A stretch of 64,000 nt of DNA from the NCBI RefSeq assembly GCF_011250635.1, contig NZ_JAANNP010000001.1, positions 776,933-840,932 of the forward strand, in the 5' to 3' direction. Positions 34,500 to 42,972 of the stretch are shown piece after piece. The notes below the pieces were generated by a model that was given only the letters and a program-made list of their open reading frames with translations, had not been told where the DNA came from and searched no databases. The DNA comes from Motilibacter deserti. Its GTDB lineage: Bacteria > Actinomycetota > Actinomycetes > Motilibacterales > Motilibacteraceae. The position numbers were made by a program, and so were the translations under genes. Numbering within the stretch: position 1 is the stretch's first letter; each line of letters starts with the position of its first letter.

Positions 34500-35360
34500 C
34501 TACCCGCCGGTCACGAGGCGGAACCGGACGACGTCGCCGGGCCGCCGCTGCGCGAGCCGGTCCACGTCCGACGGGGCGAGCACGCCGATGACCGGGTATC
34601 CGCCGGTGACGGGGTGGTCGGCGAGGAACACCAGCGGCTCCCCGCCGGCGGGCACCTGCACCGCGCCCCTGACGATGCCTTCCGGAGGCAGCTCACGGCT
34701 CACTCTGCGCACCAGCGCAGGGCCGTGCAGGCGGGCTCCGACCCGGTTGCTGTCGGGGGTCACCTCGTAGTCCGAGCCCGTCAGCACCCGCAGTGCCTGC
34801 GGCTCGAACCAGTCCGCGCGCGGGCCGGGGCGCACGGCGAGCGAGCCGGCGAGGCCCAGGTGCGGCTCGGCCGGCAGGTCGACGTCCCATACCGGTCTCC
34901 CGGTCGGGGCGCCGACCGCGAGCACGTCCCCCACCTGCGGGCGCGGCGGGCCGATGCCCGACAGCGTGTCGGTCGAGCGCGAGCCGAGAATCCGCGGCAC
35001 GTCAACGCCGCCGGCCACCGAGACGTACGTCCGCAGCCCGTGGGTGGCCCGCCCGACCCGCAGCTCGTGGCCCGGCTGCAGGACGAGGGGGCGCAGGGAC
35101 GGCATCGGGGCGCCGTCGAGCGTGATCGGCGCCGGGGCCCCCGTCACCGCGACGATGTGCCGCTCGTGGGCGACGAGCGTGACCTCCCCGAGCGTCAGCT
35201 CGAGCGTGGCGGCGCAGCCGTCGTTGCCGACGAGCCGGGCACCGAGCAGGTGGCTCGACCGGTCCGCGGCACCGGACGGCGACACCCCCCAACGCCCATA
35301 GCCGGGGCGGCCGGAGTCCTGCACGGTCACGAGGCCGGCGACGTGCACGACCTCGATCAA
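34500..35360 (-). CDS. pxpC: 5-oxoprolinase subunit PxpC (biotin-dependent carboxylase-like)
   Basis: A 286-residue subunit of the ATP-dependent 5-oxoprolinase PxpABC, which opens pyroglutamate to glutamate. Family marks are AGLVTVQDSGRPGYGRWGVSPSGAADR, GLRTYVSVAGGVDVPRILGSRSTDTLSGIGG-like text, and QVPAGGEPLVFLADHPVTGGYPVIGVL. The likely start is TTG at 35360, overlapping the pxpB stop (TTGA); GTG 35348 is an alternative. It is the last gene of pxpA-pxpB-pxpC. The older name is allophanate hydrolase subunit 2-like. Confidence 0.92.
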   Translation of the reverse strand: MIEVVHVAGLVTVQDSGRPGYGRWGVSPSGAADRSSHLLGARLVGNDGCAATLELTLGEVTLVAHERHIVAVTGAPAPITLDGAPMPSLRPLVLQPGHELRVGRATHGLRTYVSVAGGVDVPRILGSRSTDTLSGIGPPRPQVGDVLAVGAPTGRPVWDVDLPAEPHLGLAGSLAVRPGPRADWFEPQALRVLTGSDYEVTPDSNRVGARLHGPALVRRVSRELPPEGIVRGAVQVPAGGEPLVFLADHPVTGGYPVIGVLAPSDVDRLAQRRPGDVVRFRLVTGG

Positions 35361-35971
35361 CGCGCCACCACGAACCGCACGGAGTCCCCGGGCTGCACGA
35401 GCCCGGGCGGGTCGCGCGACAGGTCCCACATCGCTGCTGTCGAGGTGCCGAGCAGGTGCCAGCCTCCGGGCGAGGCGCCGGGGTAGACGGCGGAGTACTC
35501 CCCGGCGATCGCGACGGCGCCGGCGGGGACACGGGTACGCGGCGTCGGCCGCCGCGGCAGGTGCAGCTGCGAGGGGAGCCCGGTGAGGTACGCGAAGCCG
35601 GGGGCGAAGCCGCAGAAGGCGGCGCGGTAGCCCGCGGTGGAGTGCAGCCGGACGACCTCCTCGACGGTCGTGCCGGCAGCGGCGGCGACCTCGGCGAGGT
35701 CCTCCCCGTCGTACGTCACGGGGATCTCGACCACGGAGCCGTCGGGGGCGTCGCTCGCCGTCGGCGGCGTCGAGCGCAGCCAGGAGGCGACCGCGTCGGC
35801 GGTGGTCGTGTGCAGGTCGTAGGTCACCAGGATCGTGCACTGCGCGGGGACGAGGTCGGTGACGCCGGGCGGCACGCTGGCGGCGAGCGCCGAGTACGCG
35901 CCGAGCACGTCCCCTGCGTTCCCCATCTCCAGGAGCAGTCCGGAGTCGCCGCAGGGGCGGATGTCGGGCAC
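35357..35971 (-). CDS. pxpB: 5-oxoprolinase subunit PxpB
   Basis: A 204-residue subunit (older name: allophanate hydrolase subunit 1 / kinase inhibitor KipI-like). Marks are VTDLVPAQCTILVTYD, IPVTYDGEDLAEVAAAAGTTVEEVVRLHSTAGYRAAFCGFAPGFAYLTGLP, and GAVAIAGEYSAVYPGASPGGWHLLG. The GTG start at 35971 lies 1 nt after the pxpA stop. It forms a complex with PxpC. Confidence 0.94.
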   Translation of the reverse strand: MPDIRPCGDSGLLLEMGNAGDVLGAYSALAASVPPGVTDLVPAQCTILVTYDLHTTTADAVASWLRSTPPTASDAPDGSVVEIPVTYDGEDLAEVAAAAGTTVEEVVRLHSTAGYRAAFCGFAPGFAYLTGLPSQLHLPRRPTPRTRVPAGAVAIAGEYSAVYPGASPGGWHLLGTSTAAMWDLSRDPPGLVQPGDSVRFVVAR

Positions 35972-35972
35972 G

Positions 35973-36725
35973 TCAGCCCGCCCGGACGAAAGGCCGAATC
36001 TCGACTCCTGCATCCGTCAGCGCTCGTCGGGCCTCGTGCGCGACGCTGGCCGCGCCCGGGGTGTCGCTGTGCACGCACAACGTCGCCAGCGAAGTACGCA
36101 CCTCTCCGGCGATGTGCCCCTCCGTCGCCAGCCGCACCGCCTGCCGGCGCACCTCGTCGAGGTCGGTGAGGACCGCGTCCGGCTGCGACCTCGGGGCGAG
36201 GCCGCCGTCGACCGTGTATCTCCGGTCGACGAAGCCTTCGAGCGCGACCTCGAGCCCCGCCTGCGCGGCGGCGCGCCCGAGCAGCGAGCCGGGCGGAGCC
36301 ACGACCGCGAGCGGTGCGGAGAAGCGGAGGATGCCATGCAGCACGCCGTCCGCGTAGTCCGGGCGCCGGGCGGCGGCGTGGTAGAGAGCGCCGTGCGGCT
36401 TGACGTAGGCCACCCGCGCCCCCGCGGCGCGCGCGAAGGCGTCGAGCGCCCCGATCTGGAACAGCACCGCGTCGGCCAGCTCGGCCTCGGTCATCTCCAG
36501 GTGCCGGCGCCCGAAGCCGGGCAGGTCCGGGAACCCCACCTGCGCCCCGATGACGACGCCGCGCTCGACCGCGAGCTCGCAGGTCCGGCGCATCCACGAC
36601 GGGTCGCCCGCGTGGAAGCCGCAGGCGACGTTCGCGCTGGTGACCACGGCGAGGAGCTCGTCGTCGGCGCCGAGCTCCCAGACCCCGAAGCCCTCGCCCA
36701 CGTCGCAGTTCAGGTCGACCTGCAC
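35973..36725 (-). CDS. pxpA: 5-oxoprolinase subunit PxpA (LamB/YcsF family)
   Basis: A 250-residue catalytic subunit. The family motif VDLNCDVGEGFGVWELGADDEL begins the protein. TSANVACGFHAGDP, VGAQVGFPD-like text and VKPHGALYH follow, with metal- or substrate-binding His and Asp. The GTG start at 36725 has AGGAGGCG just upstream. pxpA, pxpB and pxpC are contiguous with 1-nt or overlapping joints, so one operon supplies the whole enzyme. No dedicated transporter or regulator lies beside it. Confidence 0.95.
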   Translation of the reverse strand: MQVDLNCDVGEGFGVWELGADDELLAVVTSANVACGFHAGDPSWMRRTCELAVERGVVIGAQVGFPDLPGFGRRHLEMTEAELADAVLFQIGALDAFARAAGARVAYVKPHGALYHAAARRPDYADGVLHGILRFSAPLAVVAPPGSLLGRAAAQAGLEVALEGFVDRRYTVDGGLAPRSQPDAVLTDLDEVRRQAVRLATEGHIAGEVRTSLATLCVHSDTPGAASVAHEARRALTDAGVEIRPFVRAG

Positions 36726-36792
36726 TCCGCCTCCTCGCCGCTCGCTGCGGCACGGTCGCAGATCCCCGGGCGGGGTGCAAGGGCGCTCGGCG

Positions 36793-37851
36793 TCAGAACG
36801 CGTAGCGCACGCGGCAGTACGGCAGCTTCTCGGAGATGAGGTCAGTGAGGGCGCTGACGTAGCGGCCCTTCTGGCCGGTGCGGTAGCGCACGTTCACCCC
36901 GCCGCTCTCGGAGCGCTTCGTCTGCTGCAGGTCGGGCCGCCAGAGCACCTGCTCGGCCTTCGGGTGCCAGCCGAGGTTGACCTCGTGCAGCGCCTGGTTG
37001 TGGGTGAGCATGATGACCTCGCACGCCAGCTGGGCCTTCGCCTGCGGGCCGATGCCGGCGTCGACCTGGTCCAGCAGCTCGGCCCAGTCCTCGAGCCACC
37101 CGTCGTGCACGATGACGGGACTGAAGTTGAGGTGCACCTCGTAGCCCGCCTCGACGAAGTCGTCGATCGCGGCGATCCGCTCGGCGACGCGTGAGGTGCG
37201 GATGTCGACGAGCCGGGAGACCCGGTCGGGCATCAACGAGAACCGCACCCGGGTGCGCCCCTGCGGGTCCCAGTCGAGCAGGTCGCGGTTGACGTGCTTG
37301 GTCGCGAAGGACGCCTTGGCCGTCGGCATCAGCCGGAACAGCTCGACGAGGTCGCGCACGTTGTCGCTCACGAGCGCGTCGACCGAGCAGTCGCTGTTCT
37401 CGCCGATGTCGTAGACCCACGCCTGCGGATCGCACTGGTTGGGCTCGGTCTTGACGCCCTGGCGCTTGACGTGGCGCGCGATGTAGCCCGTGATCGCGTC
37501 GATGTTGGCGAAGGCGGTGATGGGGTTGCTGTAGCCCTTGCGCCGGGGCACGTAGCAATAGGCACAGGCCATCGCGCAGCCGTTGGCGGTGGAGGGCGCG
37601 ATGAAGTCCGACGAACGGCCGTTCGGGCGTGCCGCCAGCGACTTCTTGACCCCGAGGACGAGCGCCTCGGTCTTGATGCGCACCCAGCGGTCGACGTTGG
37701 CCTCGTCGCCGTGCAGCTCGGGGATGTTCCAGTGCGAGGCGACCTCGACCCGCGTGGCGTCCGGCCAGCGGGCGAGGATCTCCTGCCCCCGCGGCAGCTC
37801 GGCCGCCGCGGGCTCGACGTAGATCCGGCGTACGTCCAGCAGTGCGCTCAT
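36793..37851 (-). CDS. Spore-photoproduct-lyase-like radical SAM protein (divergent copy)
   Basis: A 352-residue radical SAM enzyme. The cluster motif CAMACAYC (C92, C96, C99) binds the 4Fe-4S centre and S-adenosylmethionine. RTRVRFSLMPDRVSRLVDI and EVHLNFSPVIVHDGWLEDW match the SplB fold. C155 lies about where SplB has its hydrogen-donor cysteine, but the surrounding sequence differs from the neighbouring copy. It starts 1 nt after the stop of the other copy. DNA photoproduct repair is possible; a different substrate is also possible. Confidence 0.88.
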   Translation of the reverse strand: MSALLDVRRIYVEPAAAELPRGQEILARWPDATRVEVASHWNIPELHGDEANVDRWVRIKTEALVLGVKKSLAARPNGRSSDFIAPSTANGCAMACAYCYVPRRKGYSNPITAFANIDAITGYIARHVKRQGVKTEPNQCDPQAWVYDIGENSDCSVDALVSDNVRDLVELFRLMPTAKASFATKHVNRDLLDWDPQGRTRVRFSLMPDRVSRLVDIRTSRVAERIAAIDDFVEAGYEVHLNFSPVIVHDGWLEDWAELLDQVDAGIGPQAKAQLACEVIMLTHNQALHEVNLGWHPKAEQVLWRPDLQQTKRSESGGVNVRYRTGQKGRYVSALTDLISEKLPYCRVRYAF

Positions 37852-37852
37852 G

Positions 37853-38923
37853 TCACGTCCAATACAGGAATCGAGCCTCGGGCAAGCGCGTCGCCAAGGC
37901 CTCGTCGAACCACGAGCGCAGCTCGTTCATCACGGGCGCCGGGTAGACGTGCTTCACTGCCCCGAACTTGCCGCGCTTCTGCCGACGCAGGTCCTCGTCC
38001 ATCTCGAGCTTGGTGCGCGGATACCAGCCGAGCAGCACTTCCTTGCTCTTCGGGGTGAAGCGGTGCGTGATGAGCTCAGCGGTCAGGTCGAGCTGCGGAA
38101 CACCCGCGACGGCCGCCGACACCGCGTCGAGCAGCGCGGCGTACTCCTCGCGCCAGCCCTCGACGGGCATGATCGGCGCGATGGTCAGCCCCACCGGATA
38201 GCCCGCCGACGCGAGGCGGCCCAGCGCGGACAGCCGGTCCTGCGAGCGCGCGGTGCCGCCCTCGAAGCGCTCGACCGACGCGGCGTTGACGGAGAACCGG
38301 ACCCGGGTCCGCCCGTTGTGCGGGAGCGCCAGCAGCGGATCGACGCCGTCGAACTTGGTCGTGAACCGCAGCTGGACGGGGCCGCCGAGGTCCTGCGTGC
38401 CGAACCGGGTGATGGCGGCCGACAGCGAGCCGGTCAGGTGCTCGATGCCCAGCGGGTCGGTGTAGCAGGAGGCCTCGAACGTCGTGCCCTCGTGGCCGCG
38501 CTCCTCGGTCCCGCTCGTGACGGCGCCGCCGCCGACGTGCTGCGGGACGGCGTCGAGGATCTCGTCGAGGTTCGCGTAGGCCCGGGTGATCGGCGGCCCG
38601 CCGAGCGAGCCGGCAAGGTAGCAGTACTGGCAGTGGGCGGGGCACCCCTCGGCGAGGTCCACGCGCCAGTCCGCGCTCGGCGGGATGGGCTGCAGCTTGC
38701 GCTTGGACGGCGGCGCGACGACCACGGCGAGGGTGGACTTCGCCAAGGCGTACGCCGACCGCGGGTCGTCGCCGCCGAGGCTGGGCAGCCGGTCCGTCCG
38801 GAGCAGCTGCACGTCCTCCACTCCGGCGGCCGCGCAGCGGTCCACGATCTGCCGTCCGTGCGGGAGCTCGGCGGCGGAGCGGGTGACGAGCACGCGCTTC
38901 GGCAGCCAGGTCGATCGGGTCAC
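37853..38923 (-). CDS. Spore photoproduct lyase family protein (SplB-like)
   Basis: A 356-residue radical SAM protein close to Bacillus SplB. The cluster motif is CPAHCQYC (C94, C98, C101). FEASC (C153) followed by TDPLGIEHLTGSL aligns with the segment that carries catalytic Cys141 in B. subtilis. FTTKFDGVDPLLALPHNGRTRVRFSVN and ELITHRFTPKSKEVL complete the family pattern. The known reaction reverses the 5-thyminyl-5,6-dihydrothymine lesion. It is the first gene of the tandem pair, and the ATG is at 38923. Confidence 0.92.
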   Translation of the reverse strand: MTRSTWLPKRVLVTRSAAELPHGRQIVDRCAAAGVEDVQLLRTDRLPSLGGDDPRSAYALAKSTLAVVVAPPSKRKLQPIPPSADWRVDLAEGCPAHCQYCYLAGSLGGPPITRAYANLDEILDAVPQHVGGGAVTSGTEERGHEGTTFEASCYTDPLGIEHLTGSLSAAITRFGTQDLGGPVQLRFTTKFDGVDPLLALPHNGRTRVRFSVNAASVERFEGGTARSQDRLSALGRLASAGYPVGLTIAPIMPVEGWREEYAALLDAVSAAVAGVPQLDLTAELITHRFTPKSKEVLLGWYPRTKLEMDEDLRRQKRGKFGAVKHVYPAPVMNELRSWFDEALATRLPEARFLYWT

Positions 38924-39000
38924 GGATTGTTCAACGCAGGAGACGATGGGGTACGTCCCGGTCCCGCCCGCTCAGCCTGTGACGGTCGCCACGCGCCCGC

Positions 39001-39951
39001 TCAGCCTCCCCTGCGGCCGCGCAGGGCGCGAACCGCGGCGGCACCGGCGACTGCGATCGTCCCCGCCCCCGCCGCCACCGCCAGCTCCCCGAGCGGGAGC
39101 CCGCCGTCCTCCTCCTCCGGCGGGGCGGCGGCTGAGGCCGGCGTAGGTGCCGCGGGCTGCGCGCCCGACGGCTCCGGAGCGGCCGACGGGCGGGCCAACG
39201 CCGGCGCGGGCGCGGAAGGGCTCGCGGAGGCGGTGGACCGGGCGGGGGCGCGCAGCGCGCTCACGTCGGCTCGGTAGCGGCCGAGCTGCCGGTAGACCGT
39301 CTCTCCGGGGCACGTGGTGAGCGACATGTCCCGGTGCCCGGCGATCGTGGGCGTGGTCACGGAGCGCCCCTCCGGCCAGCGGTTGGAGCCGCGGGAGACG
39401 AAGCGCGCGGTCCCGGGCACGTCGAGCGCGTAGCGGTCGGCGAGCACCGCCAGCAGCGAGACCATCGCCCGCTCGGCCGCGGGGGTCGGGGGCTCGCTCG
39501 TGTGGTCGCCGATGTAGCACGCCAGCTGGCTGAAGCCCTGCGTCCCGCCGGTCGCGCTCGGCATCACCGGGCCGGCCAGGCTGCCACTGCGTCCCTCCCA
39601 CACCCGGCCGAAGCGGTCGACCAGGAAGTTGTAGGCGAGGTCGGGCCACCCCTTGTCCGGCCCGGTGTGGAAGCGGAAGAACGACCGGAGCGCAGGGGCG
39701 ACGTCCCCCCTGCCGTAGTCGTTGGTGGAGGCCGTGTGGTGGACGAGCAGGAAGCGCACGTCGCCCGCTGCTTCCCGCGGGAGCGGCCCGCGCGGAGGAA
39801 GCCCGCGGGCCCAGCTGTCGCGCGGGAGGACGCGCAACGGCCGGCGAGGCGCCGCGGCGGCGGGCAGCTGGGCGGCGAGCGGCAACGTGGCCGCGGCCAG
39901 CAGCACGCTGCGCCGTGAAGGGGCTGCGCGCTCAGGAGGAGAGGTCGTCAT
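39001..39951 (-). CDS. Exported N-acetylmuramoyl-L-alanine amidase (PGRP/Amidase_2)
   Basis: A 316-residue exported enzyme. The N-terminus has a twin-arginine-like signal (SRRSVLLAAATLPLAAQLPAAA). The PGRP/amidase domain (about 55-225) shows FLLVHHTAS and AGHRDMSLTTCPG with zinc ligands. A Pro/Ala-rich linker follows, then a C-terminal hydrophobic segment (ELAVAAGAGTIAVAGAAAV) with an Arg tail, probably a surface anchor. It cleaves the stem peptide from peptidoglycan. The ATG at 39951 overlaps the upstream SPOR-like gene by 20 nt, so it is the last gene of the envelope cluster. Confidence 0.9.
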   Translation of the reverse strand: MTTSPPERAAPSRRSVLLAAATLPLAAQLPAAAAPRRPLRVLPRDSWARGLPPRGPLPREAAGDVRFLLVHHTASTNDYGRGDVAPALRSFFRFHTGPDKGWPDLAYNFLVDRFGRVWEGRSGSLAGPVMPSATGGTQGFSQLACYIGDHTSEPPTPAAERAMVSLLAVLADRYALDVPGTARFVSRGSNRWPEGRSVTTPTIAGHRDMSLTTCPGETVYRQLGRYRADVSALRAPARSTASASPSAPAPALARPSAAPEPSGAQPAAPTPASAAAPPEEEDGGLPLGELAVAAGAGTIAVAGAAAVRALRGRRGG

Positions 39952-40744
39952 CGGGGCACTCCTCTTCCGTCCCCACGCAGCGGGGATAGGGCACCTCGAT
40001 GCCCGGGACGACGTCGCGCAAGGCGTTCGCCTCCGCTCGCGCCTCCGCGAGAGTGCTGTGCACGCCGGCCGCCGCGACCCAGTAGCCCGGCCGGAGGTTG
40101 CTGTAGTCGTCGGAGCGGAAGACGAGCGCCTCGTAGCCGGCCGCCTCGATGTTGCGCGCGTCCTCGAGTGCCGCCTCATGGCCGCCGTCCGCCGCGGTGT
40201 TGCTGCTCATGACGACGGTGTAGAACATCGACGTCGGAAGCGCAGATCCGGCGTCTGGCGCCGTCGTCTCCGGCTCCGGCTCCGGCTCGGGAGGAACGGC
40301 CTCGGTCGGCTCCGCGAGCGACGGTGCGGGGTCGGGGACGTCGACGAACCCGTCGTCCATCGGGGCGGTGTCGGGGTAGAGCTCCTCCTCGCCACCTGGA
40401 GCGCCCGCGGCAGCACCGCCGACGGGCTCGGCCGTCGAGGCGGGCTCGTCGTCCCCGCCCCCCAGGGTGAGCACTCCCCCCACGACCAGGACCGCTCCGA
40501 CGAGCAGCGCGGCGACGATGGCCACGACGTTCGGCCGCCTGGCACCGCTCGGTGTGCGCGGCCCGGCCGGCCCGCCATCGGCGAACCCGACGGTCGCGGA
40601 GGGCGGCCTCCCCTCGGGCGGCACGGGAATCGGAGAATTGCGCTTCGGGAGATCGCTCGGCGTGGGGAGCATGACCCAGCAGTTCGGGCAGAAGCGGACG
40701 GTGGCGTCGGCGACTGCGGCTCCGCAGTTCGTGCACGTACGCAT
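39932..40744 (-). CDS. Zinc-ribbon, single-TM, SPOR-like C-terminal protein
   Basis: A 270-residue protein. The N-terminus has a four-cysteine zinc ribbon (CTNCGAA and FCPNCWVM). One membrane helix follows (about 72-95, VVAIVAALLVGAVLVVGGVL), then an acidic, Pro/Glu-rich linker (100-165). The C-terminal domain (about 170-255: FYTVVMSSNTAADGG, ARNIEAAGYEALVFRSDDY, RPGYWVAAAGVHSTLAEA) has the alternating pattern of SPOR-type peptidoglycan-binding domains. It is probably anchored in the membrane with the ribbon inside. It lies between the motif protein and the amidase. Confidence 0.78.
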   Translation of the reverse strand: MRTCTNCGAAVADATVRFCPNCWVMLPTPSDLPKRNSPIPVPPEGRPPSATVGFADGGPAGPRTPSGARRPNVVAIVAALLVGAVLVVGGVLTLGGGDDEPASTAEPVGGAAAGAPGGEEELYPDTAPMDDGFVDVPDPAPSLAEPTEAVPPEPEPEPETTAPDAGSALPTSMFYTVVMSSNTAADGGHEAALEDARNIEAAGYEALVFRSDDYSNLRPGYWVAAAGVHSTLAEARAEANALRDVVPGIEVPYPRCVGTEEECPDDDLSS

Positions 40745-40747
40745 CGC

Positions 40748-41113
40748 TCACCCCGCCAGTCGGCCGAACGCCTCGCGCATGGCGGCCAGCGCGTCGGAGA
40801 CGCCGGCGACCTCGGACAGGTTGCCGCTGACCATCGACGCCAGGGTCGTCACCTCGGGCGACCGCGGGTCGTCGTCGAGCGTCTCGAGCAGCCGGCCCAG
40901 CTGCGAGCGCGCGGCGAGCGCTCCGGGGTATCGGTCGTACTCCGGGGCCGCCACGAGCCGGGCCAGCTCGCGCGTACGGGCGAGCGCCGCCTCCGTGCCC
41001 GGGTCGGCCCCGACGTTGACGCTGGCGCCGTGCCCGACGGCGGCATTGCCCGAGTTGGTGAAGTCGCCGCCGACGTAGACGCCGCTGTTGGCCGCCGGTG
41101 CCTGCCGCTCCAC
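40748..41113 (-). CDS. Small protein with GVYVGGDFTNSGN motif
   Basis: A 121-residue protein of no known family. Residues 10-34 hold GVYVGGDFTNSGNAAVGHG and then SVNVGA, a Gly/Asn-rich beta-like stretch. The rest is helical (ALARTRELARLVAAPEYDRYP, LAARSQLGRLLETLDDDP, VSDALAAMREAFGRLAG). The same kind of stretch ends the preceding large membrane protein (GVWVGGNVNNSGN). The GTG at 41113 is 1 nt past that gene's stop, so the two are coupled. The shared motif may be an interaction surface. The function is unknown. Confidence 0.75.
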   Translation of the reverse strand: MERQAPAANSGVYVGGDFTNSGNAAVGHGASVNVGADPGTEAALARTRELARLVAAPEYDRYPGALAARSQLGRLLETLDDDPRSPEVTTLASMVSGNLSEVAGVSDALAAMREAFGRLAG

Positions 41114-41114
41114 C

Positions 41115-42821
41115 TCAGGCCCGCCGTCCGCTCGCAGCGCCCGCCGGCGCCCCGCCCGCACGAGCGCCGGCGCCCATGCCGAGGTTGCCGCTGTTGTTCA
41201 CGTTGCCCCCGACCCACACGCCGTTGTTGACCACGTTGCTGACCTGCTGCACCAGCTCGCCGGTGGAGTAGCCGTGGCGCACCAGCGTCTGCTGCACCGC
41301 GTCGGTCAGGCGCTCGACGACGACCTGGATGTGGCGGTGGGCGTCCAGCGACTGGAAGAACAGCCGGTCGAGCGAGGCGTTCGCGTAGGACCCGAGCTCG
41401 CGAACGCTGCAGGTCGCGCCGTAGTCGTACGCGAGGTGCGAGCCGATGTCGGACGCGGCCCGGGCGGAGGCGAGCTCCCGCCGCAGCGAGCCCACGAGCT
41501 CCTCGGTCAGTCGGACCGGCGCCCTGACGATCGTGCGGGCGAGGAGGCGCAGAGCGGTGTAGCCCGCGCGCGCCACTGCCGTGCCGTCGAGGCGGTGGTA
41601 GCCGTCGATCGAGCGGTACAGCGGCAGGATCGGCGGGAGGACCGTGGGAACCATCTCGATGTAGAGCGTCTTCCCCTGGATCGCCACGTACGCGAACACG
41701 GTCACGGCGACCTGCCCGTCCCAGGAGGTGATGCGGGCGCTCTGGTAGTGCCGGACCGCCCCTCGGACGCCCAGCGACAGCTGTCGGACCTCGGCGGCGT
41801 CCCGCTCGGCCTTGGGGCTGTGCGTGCGTCGGTCCAGCGCGGGATGGTCGGGAGGTAGCAGCCCGGCCACGAAGACCCGGTCCTCGACCACGAGGTTGTT
41901 CACGCGCTCGTTCGGCGGAAGGCTCGGGTCCCCCAGCGAGAGCAGGGCCGCCTGCATGTCGTCGTAGAGCTGCGCGGCCGTCAGCGGGGCAGGCGCCGGG
42001 CGCCCGTTGTTCAGCGACACCTCCGCCGGCACGAGCGGGATCGCGAAGCCCCAGGGTGTGTCGGCGGAGCCCGACCCGACGAACGGGTTGTGCGGCCGCA
42101 GCTCCGAGTAGACGGTCACGTTGCCCCACTGGGCGCGGTCGATGTAGTCCAGCCGCGGGGACAGCGCGCCCGGCTCCGGCGGCGCCTGCGTCGGGTCGAA
42201 CCGCCCGGGGCTCAGCTCCTCGACGATCACCCGGTGCGCGACGACGCGCTCGGCCCAGCAGACGGCCCAGAGCGCCAGCAACAGCAGGGCGAGGCCGCCG
42301 AGCGTACCGCGCGAGAGGCTCTCCGACTCGTCGTAGCCGAGGTCCGAGCCGCCGTCGAACAGCTCGAGGCCACCGGAGACGACGCTCACCGTGAGCGGGA
42401 GCACGAGGAGGACGGCCGCCAGGGCGACACCCAGCCCGACGAGGGTCTGATGGCCCTGGGCGGCCCGCGTGCCGCGCGCCCAGCTCGTCAGCACCACGGT
42501 CGCGACGAGCACGATGAAGAGCGTGATCGTCAGTGTGAAGGCGATGACTGCGCTGACCAGCAGGAGCAGCAGCACGGTCGCGTCCCGGGCCATGAGCCGT
42601 TGCCGGGCCGCGAGGCAGTGCCGGAGCACCGGTGTCACGTCGACGCCGTGCGACGGAGCCACCGCGCGGAACGGCTGGTAGACGATCTCGTCGAGGACCC
42701 GGCGCGTGAAGCGCTCGTTCAGATGGGCCGCCGCGCAGAGATATCGCGTGGCGGACGTCCTGGCTGCACTCGCATCGACCACGAAGCCCCCCGGAGCAGA
42801 TCGCTGCGCGAGTGTCGTCAC
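41115..42821 (-). CDS. Large membrane protein with C-terminal GVWVGGNVNNSGN motif
   Basis: About 568 residues. The N-terminal part holds TSATRYLCAAAHLNERFTRRVLDEI. Four or so membrane helices lie between about 75 and 205 (LLLLLVSAVIAFTLTITLFIVLVATVVL; LVGLGVALAAVLLVLPLTV; LALLLLALWAVCWAE). A long soluble region follows with EVSLNNGRPAPAPLTAAQLYDDM, HYQSARITSWDGQVAVTVF and a helical RHIQVVVERLTDAVQQTLVRHG. It ends with NNGVWVGGNVNNSGNLGMG and a Gly/Ala tail. GTG 42821 is preferred because the longer start at 42926 adds an Arg-rich, coding-unlike stretch. No known domain is recognised. Confidence 0.7.
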   Translation of the reverse strand: MTTLAQRSAPGGFVVDASAARTSATRYLCAAAHLNERFTRRVLDEIVYQPFRAVAPSHGVDVTPVLRHCLAARQRLMARDATVLLLLLVSAVIAFTLTITLFIVLVATVVLTSWARGTRAAQGHQTLVGLGVALAAVLLVLPLTVSVVSGGLELFDGGSDLGYDESESLSRGTLGGLALLLLALWAVCWAERVVAHRVIVEELSPGRFDPTQAPPEPGALSPRLDYIDRAQWGNVTVYSELRPHNPFVGSGSADTPWGFAIPLVPAEVSLNNGRPAPAPLTAAQLYDDMQAALLSLGDPSLPPNERVNNLVVEDRVFVAGLLPPDHPALDRRTHSPKAERDAAEVRQLSLGVRGAVRHYQSARITSWDGQVAVTVFAYVAIQGKTLYIEMVPTVLPPILPLYRSIDGYHRLDGTAVARAGYTALRLLARTIVRAPVRLTEELVGSLRRELASARAASDIGSHLAYDYGATCSVRELGSYANASLDRLFFQSLDAHRHIQVVVERLTDAVQQTLVRHGYSTGELVQQVSNVVNNGVWVGGNVNNSGNLGMGAGARAGGAPAGAASGRRA

Positions 42822-42972
42822 TCGCGTCAGCGGACGTCGACGTCGGGAACGTACCGTCGTCCCAAGATCGAGTCCGGCGAAACCGGCATCTCGGGACGTG
42901 AGCGCTGGCCGGGAAAGGCCGCTCACCTCACCCGACGGCGTGCGAGGGCCTGCGAGATACGTGGGCCGAGGG

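Noticed and set aside
41115-42129. Long Arg-rich frames overlapping the large membrane protein
   Set aside because: They lack domain signal and arise from the same GC-rich codons read out of frame.
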